This document shows, piece by piece, positions 10,701 through 22,700 of a DNA stretch of 64,000 nt. The translations under genes and the position numbers were made by a program. The stretch's first letter is position 1, and each line of letters begins with the position of its first letter. Location of the stretch: positions 9,468,289 to 9,532,288 of the forward strand of contig NC_037640.1 of the NCBI RefSeq assembly GCF_003254395.2. Reading direction: 5' to 3'. The notes beneath the pieces were generated by a model. That model had not been told where the DNA came from, made no database searches, and was given only the letters and a program-made list of their open reading frames with translations. Source of the DNA: Apis mellifera (Eukaryota; Arthropoda; Insecta; Hymenoptera; Apidae).

Positions 10701-13700
10701 CAATTTCTTTTCGAGTCGACTCCTCCTCCTTCTTCGGCTCCTCCGACGCGGTCTCGACCGGCAACTCGGTGCTCGCTGCCTCGTGATCCTGAGGAATTAC
10801 GTTGTCAGAGCCGGGGAACGACTCCTCCGTCGTTTCGACCAGTTGTTTCTCGGTTGTCTCCTGAACGTGTCCCTCGGTCGTGGAGTATCCGTGTTCCTCG
10901 CCTCTCGGTAACGTCACCACCTCTCCGTCATCTTCTATGCGAGATACAAAGAACGAAAGTTTATACTACGAAGCTGTTAATCTAGAATCGATAAAAGGAA
11001 ACGCGTCTCTTACCGCACTCGTACGTGGTCGGGCAACATTCCCCTTCGGGCGGTGGCAGGGCGGTGCAGTTCTTCCCGTGGGTCTTCATCGGTGTTCCGC
11101 AATCTTGGACAGCGCACGCGATGTCGCCGTGGAAACAGTAGCAGTGCTGGCAAGGCTGGGTCGAGTATATCAATTCGCCGCCCTCGTAAACCTTCCCCTC
11201 GTGGTAGCATTGGGACGTGGTCGCCCCGGGGGCCATCGTTGTGGTCATGATGAGGCCGGGCGTTGGTTCAACCGTCGTCGCTTGTTCCTCGTCGTATTCT
11301 GTATTCGAGAGAAATTAATAATTATATCAAAATATAATAAAATCGAGAGAGAGAAGGGAGCCGATAAAATCTTTCTCTCCGTTTACTTCTAAATCCTTTC
11401 ATCCTCGACTCACCGCAATTGTATTTGACAGGACAGCATACTCCGGGTTGATAGACCGGCCTGCACCCGGCCACGCGCAAAGTGCACTCCTGCATGACGC
11501 AGGTCGTCCTGTTCCTGATGCAGTAGCACAGCTCGCAAGGATTCTGAGGATCGATGGGAAGTTGGGCGCCGTCCGCGTAGAACCGGTCGTCCACGTTGCA
11601 CCCGTAGTTGTCGTGGAATCCGACCGCCGTCGAGCCGGAAGTGGACGGCGCGCTAGTGGTGGAGGTCAACAGCTGAACGGGCACCTCTGGACAGGTGATG
11701 ACGGGGCAGCATTGGTCCGGCCGTTTCTCAACCGTGCAATCCTGGCCGATCGCTTTCGTGAACGGGCAAACCCTGAGGTAGCACATCAGCATTCGATTGT
11801 GGCACGTGCAGTTTAAACACGGCTCGTTCGTGATGATCCTGTCCCCCTCCTTGTAATGCTGGTAGTTGTAGTAGCATCCGGCAGTGGCTGTTGAATTTCG
11901 TTCGAAAATTTTCAGATACCATTCATTTTTCGAGTTTTTCGCGGCGAGAATTAGAATTATCTTTCTCGATCTTCGAAATTACCGACGGAGCAGATCGAGA
12001 GGATATATGTATATATATATATATGTATACACGCACGGTGTTTCAAAGAGCGTCTGGGAATATGTGACACGGAAGGTCGAAGCGCGGTTCTTAATATTCA
12101 TCGAAAGGATCGATTGAAAGCGGCACCGTGTAAGAATCGTTAAAACGGCACGTGCCGCCTGTTCGAATGCGATACAATTAACATCACGTCGGGTAGCGTG
12201 CGCGTACGTTGATTAGAAGTAATGAAACTCGCCAAGTCGTACGTACCTCCATCGTATTCCGCTACTTGTGTGGTATCCTGGTCGTAAACGGGCGCTGCGA
12301 CAGAAAAAAGTTACATTTTCATTAAACGTTATCAAACTTATCTTATATAAGATTAAAAATTGGGATAAGGTGGAAAGAAACGGATTCGTGTGGAAAATTC
12401 CAGAAGTGAGAAGAATTCTGTAAATAATAATCTCAGGAAACTCGCAGTTTCCCATGAAATTCAGCGAGGGGGAGGGGAGACGAGCCGTGTCTCTCTGGGC
12501 GCAGTTTATCATAGTAATTACCGGCGGGATGCGTTTGTCCGGAGGGTGAACACGGCTTAACAACGGAGTGAGTCAAAGCGTCATATGGCGCGAGCGAATA
12601 CGTGGGCGAATTCTCGTTAACACCCTCGCCCCAGTCGAACGAATTGTATGCCGAGTGCACGTGGAATTCTTTTTTTTCTTTCTTTTCTTTTCTTTCTTTC
12701 TTCTCCCTTGTTTCTCTTCTCTCTCTCTCTTTCTCGTTCCTCGTCTTTCGCCTCGCTTTATCTTTATCCCTCTAATTTTCAACGTCGACGGTTAGAAGAA
12801 AAGAAACGCACGTGCACGAATAACCCCGACCTCTCGTTCCTCGTTTCTTTTTTTTTTTCCCCCCTTTTTTTCCTCTCTCTCTCTCCGTTCCTCTCCGTTT
12901 CTTCTCTCCGTTTCTTCTTCTCGGGGCGTTTTCGCAATTTCTTCGGAATTGAAGTGTCGCGGAATCGAGAGAGAGGAGGGAGAGAGGAGGGGAGACTCGA
13001 GAGTTCGATTGTTCGTGAAACGGCACCCTCCGCCATTCTTCCCCACTCGGACAATAAGCTTCGCGTTTCTCTCCTTTCTAGACTTTCAGTTTATTGCGAA
13101 TTTCAAGTGGATAAAGGTTTTTTCTCCCCCTCTCTTCTCTCGAGAGGAGAATTCCTCGTCGGGATAGAAGCAGATTGCTATTGATAAATTGAATCATTAC
13201 TTAATAATAATAATAATAATTCGTTGATGCCTCGAGTAAGGATAGCGTACGAAATTCGTAAATGACGTCGTCGTCCTCTTTTTCGAAACTCACTCTGCCT
13301 CTACTTTTTTTTTTCTTTTTACTTTCTTTTCTTCCTTTCTTTCTTTCTTTCTCTTTTTTTTTTCTTTGAAAACCGTCCAGGAACTCTTTGTAATGCGCGA
13401 AACGTCCCTTGTACGCGGTATACGTGCATCGCGAGGCGAAGGATTCGAATGTCCAGTATAATCCCTTCATTGAACGTACCGGGTTGGCAGATTTATTACA
13501 TGGCGCTGAAGATTGTTCGCGAACGTTTCTTTTATAGAAGCTGATCGTATGACGATCACCTTCGTTTCAAATCGACCGCCCCTCCTCCTGATAAATTTTA
13601 ATGGCCACGCCTCGGAAAATATCGCGACACGAACGGGAGCGAATCATCGCTCAAACAGCTTTTTGAATCGAAAATTCTTCATAGATCAAATTGGAGAATG

Positions 13701-16700
13701 GAATATTTCGAAACGACTCGAAGAAATCAAGATTAAAATTAAATCGAATTAAATCCCTCCAATTAATTAACCAATACTTCCAAGAAAAACTTTTCTTCCT
13801 CAAACCTAGATCGAGCTATCCTATCCTTTCCAAAGAATAATCGCAACAAAACCTCCTCCAAAACATCTCTCTCCCTCCTCCTGCGCAAAAATTAGCCAAG
13901 TTCCGAGATAAGATAACTGTCGAGAAGGATCCAGCAGGTGGCGCACGGGTGGGAACAGTTGGCCGGTCGATCGGAAGTCCGCCCGCGACCCGAAGGCGCG
14001 AGGTTGAAATGCGCGGCGCGTGCGTTTCCGCAAGGTGTTCCTCGAGAGGAGAGGATTTCGCGTTTCCACGGTACGTGCCGAGGCAACGAATGCATATTCG
14101 AGAATCATGCATTCCGCGACTGTGCGGGGCGTGCACCAGCCGTCCGTTTCCAACGAATTGAATTGTACTGGGAAGCGCGCCGGGGTCCGTGAATGGAAGG
14201 GCCGTCCGTGTCTCTCCTCTGTCGCTCGAGTCCCACGAGCCGGGTCCCCAGCCGCGTGCCTCCACGTTACACCGGGGGGGCCCACGTACCACGTGTTACG
14301 CGTACACACACACACACGCGCGCATGGGGCACACGAGAATCGTCTCGCGCCCGAGCGACGGGCCCCGCCGTTGAATTATCGCGAAGCGGGCTTCGAGGTG
14401 TCGCCGTTCTCGCGCCTGATTACGATCTTCCGACCGTTTTATTCCTTACTTTCTTCTTTTCGTTCTCCTCTTTATCCTTCGACGCGAATTCCGAAAAGTG
14501 GCGAACGTTTGTGCCGAGGAGAAAGGAAAGAAGAGGGGGAGGGATTGTCTTCTTGGCTTTGATTTTTCGAAGAGATGTAATTTAGATAAGAAACGATGAA
14601 TTTCGTTTAAGGATAAGGATTGATTAATTTCATTTATGAATATTTGTTAGGATAATCGTTATTCCAGCAAGCTGAAATACCTTCGAAAGTGAAAGATAAT
14701 ATGTTTAAGTTATTCGTATATAATTATTATTTTAAATATTTCGAATAAAAAGTTGCGAGTTATAATTGTATAAATTTTTATTGTCTATATCTGCTGATGG
14801 CATCGAGGCTTAAATTTTACAGGTTGTTGTTTTGGATTGCATGCGATAAACGGGTGTGAAAATACGCGTTTCCTTTCAAATTAACCAATCGGATCCGCAT
14901 TCCTTCCACGGGACTTGTTTCCATCGGTGAATAAGTTTCCTTCGAAGATTGATATGTTGAGTGGCGAATGCCATTATGATCGCTTCGATTTTCAACGGAG
15001 AAATCGACATTGTAAAAAATTTAGGTGTTAACGAAATTTTGAAAAGAATGATCTGATCGCTATATTAAAATTGTTTGACCAAGATACGAAAAAGTATTAT
15101 AGGAAACTTAGATATTATTGAAATTGTGAAAGTAGCGATCGTTGAACGAACGTAACAAGTTTCGAGCATCGTGAGATTTAATTTTAAAAGTCAATATTAA
15201 GGAACGTGATTCTTGATAGAAATTGTAAAAATTGAATTATTGATTCGGAACAAATATTTTCGATAGCCACATCTTAAAATTATCGAAGTATTGTACGAGA
15301 AATCCAGAAATTTTGAAAACACGAATGAACGTTGCCTCTAAACGTACTTTGAGAATTAATACGAATGAATAAATGGACAAATTCTCGATAGAAATCTCGA
15401 TAAAAAAGAAAAGAAGAGAAAAATTATAAAAAATCTCAGCAAAAGAATCGGTTATGAAATTATAATTAAAGAATAGAGGATGTGAAAAATAAACAGGATC
15501 TGTTAGGCCTCTGGTAAGGGGAACGTTAAAGTATTTATTCACCGGGAACCGGTAAACAAGGAAATTCACGGCAACTTGGTTTTTTTTTCTTATCTTGATT
15601 CGCAAGAACATCTTGGTCCCTTCCCTCGGATGTTTTGCCGGGGAACCCGTTACATCGTCTCCACACCGTGACTCGATGATGAGATCGAAGGAACAACAGG
15701 TGCGAGAGGAAGGAAATTTTTTTTTCTTTTTCGCCTCGTCGCGATAAATGATTTGTTCGTTTGAATCGAGGCTCGACACGAGACGAGTACCGGTTTCTTC
15801 TTCTTCCCGAACACGATTTTCGTGTAGTTGGAGAGATGAAAGAGTGTGGACTGGTTCCGTGCCTCCTTTCTGTTCTTCATCGAATTAAGTGGATTCGAGA
15901 GGAAGTAACGGGATTCATCGTATTTATTCGAAACGATTTCTTAAATTAACGATCGAAGAATTAATTCTTTTTTCACCTAGCGATAAAAAAGGATCTAAAA
16001 AGAGGGTCTCGATAAAATATTGCTTAAAGTATTACAAAATTTTATTCTAAATTATATTTAGAAGCTGCTTGCTCAACATAGGACAACATTCTAAGGGTTA
16101 AGCTTTCTTCGATCACGGAATTCCACGGGGTCGCAATTAGCCGAGAACAAACGATCGGCCTTTGTCGTTTATTGCTTATCTCGCGCAACAATAACCGCGA
16201 TCTCGAGAGAGGAAAAGAGAAGAGAAAGAAAGAAAGAAAGAAGAATTTATACGAAGAGAATGGTAATCGAGGTCGATCCACACAGGTGGAGACACACGAG
16301 CATTATATAAGTCGATCTTCTCTCCTCGAGCTGTTTCAATCGAGCTTTTTATTAATAATTCTCTTTCCCTCTCGATGCTATTACACACCGCGAACTGCGG
16401 TGTCGAACCGAGAAAAAGGGAACGAACGATCGAATCTCTCCGAGGAGAGACAGAGAGAGAGAAGAATGGACGGGTTAACCAGCCGAGCGAGAGGATTGCG
16501 CGCGCGTTATGAAATCATCCAGGCGGCCTTGCCTCCGCGAAAGTTCATTACCATCAACCGCACACGCTCCGCCGAGCACCTGGCTTTCCGCTCCTCGCCT
16601 CGTATCGCGTGCACCAAATTCTACACTATGTGTACGTCTTCCAAGGTCGCGGTTAGACTACACCGCAACCACCGAGCGATCCTCCTCTCCCTGTGAAACA

Positions 16701-19700
16701 AGAGGAAACGATCCCTCGAAAGAATCTTTGGAAGAAGATCATCGAAAACTCGCTGCGATTTTTTTAAATCTTCTAATATCGGTTAAACCTTTGTTTCTTG
16801 AAACTAGCTTAAAATACTCCCTGTGAAACAAGAGGAAACGATCCCTCGAAAGGATCTTTGGAAGAAATTCATCGAAAACTCGCTGTGATTTTTTTAAACC
16901 TTCTAATATCTAATTTTTAAAACCTTTTAATTCTAATCCTTCTCATATTTATTATCGTTAAATCTTTGTTTCTTAAAACTAGCTTAAAATCCTGCCTGTG
17001 AAATAAGAGGAAATGATCCCTCGAAAGGATCCCTCAATCTTTGGAAAAAGTTCATTGAAAACTCGCTGCGATTTTTTTAATCTAATATCGGTTAAATCTT
17101 TGTTTCTTGAAACTAGCTTAAAATTCTCCCTATGAAATAAGAGGAAACTATCCCTCGAAAGAATCCCTCAAAAGAATCTTTGGAGTTCATCGAAAAGTCG
17201 CTGCGATTTTTTTAATCTAATATCGGTTAAACCTTTGTTTCTTGAAACTAGCTTAAAATCTTCCCTGTGAAATAAGAGGAAACGATGCTTCAAAAAGATC
17301 CCTCAATCTTTGGAAGAAGTTCATTGAAAACTCGCCGTGATTTTTTTAATCTAATATCGGTTAAACCTTTGTTTCTTGAAACTAGCTTAAAATCCTCCCT
17401 GTGAAACAAGAGGAAACTATCCCTCGAAAGAATCTTTTGAGTTCATCGAAAACTCGTCGTGATTTTTTTAAACCTTCTATTATTAATATTATTATATTAT
17501 TATTAATATCTAATTTTTAAAGCCTTCTAATTCTAATCCTTCTCATATCTATTATCATTAAATCTTTGTTTCTTGAAACTGGTTTAAAATCCTGCCTGTG
17601 AATTAAGAGGAAATCGTATTCGAATCCGATCCTTCGAAAGGATTCCTCGAAAGGATCTTTGGAAGAAGTTCATCGAAAGCTCGCTGCAATTTTTTGAACC
17701 TAACATCGGTTAAACTTTTGTCTTTAGAATCTTGAAACTAGCCTCGAGCTTAAAATCCAATTAAAGGATCCAAGAATCGTTTCGATCCTCTAATGGAACT
17801 GCTGGTTCAATATACTAAACCTGTTACTTTTCTTCGTTTATCAAACACACCTGGTTAATACACCGGCAATTAAAAGATATTACGGAAAGAAGGAGAGACA
17901 CGGGTGAACGAGCACGAGATAATTTACGACTCTCGCGAGAGGATTAACCCGATCAACCTGTTCGGATCGGCCGGTGTTTACGCAACATGGCTCAACGCGA
18001 GTATGGCAAATGGTGACGTCTCCCCGATTAAAAGCCCCCCCCCTGATGAGTTTGGAAAGTATGGTCGCACGATTATGGTGTGCCCCGTGACGTTTCAGTG
18101 TCAATGTCGCGTCGGTATCGGTGGCGGAGAGAAGTTGACCGACCGGTTTCTCCCGTAATATCTCGATCGCCGATTCCCCTCGAACTCGATGCCGCGAGTT
18201 TTCGAGGACAATTATAAATTCTATCCCGTGTTTTCGATCGGGTTTATCGGCCCCTTGCGCAATGCGATCGATAAAAAAAGCCCACGTACCGACGTGGAAA
18301 CAGGTGGTTGGCGCTCGAATACGACTCGAATTGCGACTTCTTGCCGCTTCTTCCGCCGCGATAGATGGCGCGGTTGAGTTCTTTCGACGTGGAACAGGAT
18401 TACGTGGTAAAAAACTTACGTGGCAAACTGATTTGTCAGCGCGATGCATTTTCTTTTTTACGAACTTTAATTTTTTTCAATAGTTGAGAAAATTGTTCGC
18501 GAATTGTCTACGGATTCAGAAACGAGATTTATCGCGACGATAGTTTTATCTCGTTGATAGAATTTTTCCAAAGAAGATATATATATATATAAAAAGAAGA
18601 ATTTCATTAACGATCGACTTTCATTAAGAGTGAAGATATGAAAACTCGTTTTCCAGGAAAGAGAAATCTCGAATTTCAGAGTCGTCCAACGACTAAAAGA
18701 GATCGATATGATAATCGTTTGATCATTCTTTATGATATATTCCTTCCATCGTCGCTTCCGTTAAAAGTATCCGTTAAAAGAAGAAAGAGAAAGGAGGACA
18801 AAGCTTTCAGAGCTTTTCGAATCCCTTTCGTTCCCTCCCGTCGTTAAAAAGAAGTCGTTCTTCCACCCGTTCGTTCTCGTTCCCCGATTTAGAAGCTATT
18901 TCCGTCTTCAAATGTGTTTTCTCGCCCGTAAACGGAGACGGAGATAAGGTGGCGAGGTTCGCAAATAAGAAAGTAGAGAAAGATAAACGGATCGTTGATA
19001 CAGAAGGCAGGTGTGATGCAGAAAATCGTGGAGCAATGTTGTTGGCAAGCTGTGTAGAGAATTGGAAATGTGCAAACCGTTTAATCGCTCGACTTCTTCT
19101 TTCTCTCAGGGAGGAATCGACGAATCTTCGGAGTTGCGCAAGCGCCACCCCCTTTCTGGTGGTGGCAACGAGAGAAACGAAGCGTCAGGGAAACCAGCTA
19201 ATTATTCGAAGATGTTTGTACGAGCGTTGCACGTGCGTGTACTTTCGTTAAACGACGGTTCACCGCTACGTTTACTTTGCCGCTCCTTTACGCGTCCCGA
19301 ATTTTAAGCGACGAATTCGCCTTCATCTCGAGAAACGAAGTTGCGTGGAGAGAAGATTGAAATCGTTGAACAATCGATCGAAATTTTCATTTCGACGAGA
19401 GAGAAAACTTTTCGCGTCATTTATCAGATTTTTCTTTTCAACATTCAAGGTTGGAAGTTTTGTACTCGCGACAGTTTCGTTCTAGGATTCGAAATGGTAG
19501 AAAGATGCACGAGGCAATTAATTGCCGCGATAACAAGGAGTGGGGAGCGTGGTCAAACAGGTGGCGAGACCCTTCGAAAGGCAAATAAACTGAATACGTT
19601 TGCTCGAGCGTGTTTGATAGCGGCGCGTTATTTACTTGGCAAATGTACACCGCGAAGGGCGCCAGCATTGAAATTACTCGGGTTTTAATTAAAGATATCC

Positions 19701-22700
19701 GTGAGGATCCAGGATCCAGCGATGTGAGATTATAAAATCGATTTTGTTATCGTTAACAGGCGAGTTATTGCCACGGGATGTTTGCGCAAGCATATTGATG
19801 TCGAGTACACATGAACTCGATAATAAAATGTCGGGGGGAAAAAATCTTATTTACGCGATTAAAAAATTATTTTTAATATATTTGCCTTGCAGTATTACGC
19901 ATTTTTCAACAGTTAATCCATCTTTCAAACTCGTTCTTCAAATTTACATTATCGCTTCCTTCCTCTCTTCGAAAGGAAAAAAAAGAAAAACATCCAACTT
20001 ATTATCATATTATCCACAGCTGCTCCACGATCCACAACGGATGGAGGAGACGTGATATTTCGATGATATTTCTTTTCTTTTCTTTCCTTTTTTCCTTTCT
20101 TTCTCTCCATCGAGGAAGCGTCGCTCAACATCCCCTCTCCTCTCCCCTCCGAGAGAATCCAGAGAAGCGACTGTTGACGAGCGATGCTCGAAGATAACGA
20201 CACTTTGGCCGGCCACATCGAGGCATAAATATGGAACGGATGGAGGGTCAGGTGCGACGATATGGACCGTAAGTGGGCAACGGTGAGGTGCGCGGTCAGT
20301 GACATCCGTGGACCCGTCTCTTCGAGGCCTCTACAGGTTTGACCAGAATTCACAGCATCACGTGGATGCAGCCAAGTACGGGAACCGCTATCCGTGCAGC
20401 TGTGTACCGACTCGACACGCATTTTTCTCCTCCTCCTCCTTCTTCTTAAATCGTTTCCACGACCGTTTCGAAATCTCGTTCCCCGGGTTACGACATCGCT
20501 TTTCTCTCCATTCTTTCTCTCTTCGACCAGTCGTCCCTCGCTCGATCGATGACGAAATTGGAAACTGAGGATTCGGTTAATCGAATTCGATTCTTCTTCT
20601 TCTCAGGAAAGGAAAAACAGGATCTCTCCAACTTGATTTCGATCAGATCGGTTTCCTCTCGAGGATAATTTCCCACCGAAATTACGGCTGTCGTCGAATT
20701 GGGCAAGAAATGGTTCGAAAGAGTTAACGAAATTGGGAAGCATCTTCCTTTTCTTCTCTTTTTTCCCCTCGCAACGTTCTTCACGAAGATGAGAGGAAGA
20801 GAAAGAGAAATATCGAGAAGAAAAGCACGCCGGCTCGAGAAGGCCGCCTTCTTCTCCCTTCCTTTGGAGGAAGAAAGAGAGAGGAGAGGGGGGAGGGGAA
20901 ACGTGAAGGATAGGCGCGCGCGCGCGAGGGACAGGATCACCCAGTGATCCAGTCCGAGAAAAAAGGAGGAGGAAAAGGAAGAGGCGCGCGTACCTCGCGC
21001 GGAATTCTCGATCGTTCTTTCATGACCATTTGTCCACACCTGGTGTTCGTCGAAGCGGCCAATTGTCGGCGGGGTGGAGGAGGAGGGGAGGGCGGAGGGG
21101 GAAGGCAAAAACGTTGCATCTCTAATGAGTTCTCATTGACGATGCGAACGTTTTTGCACGTCGCTCCGTTCGAGGTAACACGCTGTTCCGAGAATGATTC
21201 CCGATGCTTGGCCGCGAGCGTCGCGAGGAAACAGGATCGATTTCTGCCCTCTCAAGCGTTGATGGATCGCGAGGGACTGACTGAGATCCAGGAAGCTGAT
21301 TTTCTTTCTTTCTTTCGTCTCGAAAACGAGAACAGATCGATGAATCGAAATCTTCGCGTAGAGGAAGATTTAACATTTTCGATTCGATGATATTTAATCG
21401 ATATGTGTATATAATTTTTATAGGAAATTAAAAAAACTTTCTTCTCAAAATGGACAGATATATTCGAGCCGCGCATGGTAATTCGAGGATAGTTAAATTA
21501 AAATTAATTAAAATTAAGGAGAGCGAAATGAATAAACGGGAAGGTGTAATGTAATGTTTCGAATTAAGCGAATTCGATATGGGTGTGTATTGAGAGGAGA
21601 AGAGAAACAAATTCTCGGGAAATGTTAATTTCTCGTTTCGATGGTTTTCGTCAGGGTTGAGTTGCGGAACTAAAATCGTCGCCGGTGTTAAAGAAGGGAG
21701 AACCGAGGGAATAAGAATTCGCCTTTCTTAGAGGCGAGAGGCGGTTTAAGGCGCGCGCGCTCTCGCCTTTATTTCCAACTGCGACCAACCGCGGGGAGAC
21801 GATGAGGCGAAATAAATTGCATCTATTAATCCGAGCCCGTTCGAGAGACGTGGAAAAGGAACAACGCTCACCTCAACTCGCCTTTATTAATCGTCCAACA
21901 TCCCCTCGAATACTTCTCTGGAATACTTCCCCTCCTCCACCCTCCTCCAAGCTCGTATTATCCATCGAAACCGTCGATAATTTGAAACGACAGCCACGTA
22001 ACCTACACCGATCGATCTCCCACGAAGAATTTGACCTCGCGCCCTCGTTGCGTGACGCAACCCTGTCGCAGGTGAAAGTGGCCAGCTGTTTTCGAGCGCG
22101 ATTTACAACGTGGAAGCTGAGATGACTAATCGGATCGGATCTGTCGGTCGGCCACGTTCCACCGGCTCGACGTAAACGGAGGGAAGAGACGATGCCTCGA
22201 ACAGAGAAAGATGGAGAGGACGATCCTGGAGGAACGAATATGGTGTGCATAGGTCCATGGGAAAGCACCACCTCTCTCGACGCGTCTGCCGGAGGTGAGC
22301 GTTATGAGGTAAGATTATTCCTCGGCGAGGGAACGCGAGGGAAGGACGAAGGGGATAGGTTCGACGTCCTGGCTCGGCTGGCCATTCAGACGGCTGGCCG
22401 GGTTTAGTCACGGCAGACGTCTCGAAAAAAAAAGAAGAAGAAGAAGAAGATTAAGGAGGGATTCGATGGGGCCAGATCATCGGCCAGGAATTAATTCCAT
22501 CGTGTGTATATATATATATGTGTGCGTTGAATTCGTGGGAACTCTCGATTCAATTTCCATTTCTTTTTCTCAATTTTTAGTATTTTCTATCTATAATTTT
22601 TATTCGGATATCGATCGATATTTCATTGCGTTTAAATCGCTTGTTATTATCATCGATCCCTTCCTTCTAACGCCGCATCGCACTTATCAACACACGTATC

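Noticed and set aside
2386..10786. Long plus-strand frames (up to 413 codons) opposite the tenectin exon
   Set aside because: They are rich in Phe/Leu/Arg or Ser/Gly/Val, exactly what reverse reading of GAA/GAG, ACN and CCN codons gives. There is no domain content.
18045..18110. CTGATGAG followed by GAAA, resembling a hammerhead ribozyme core
   Set aside because: There is no stem II between CTGATGAG and GAAA, and no flanking stems I and III could be found.
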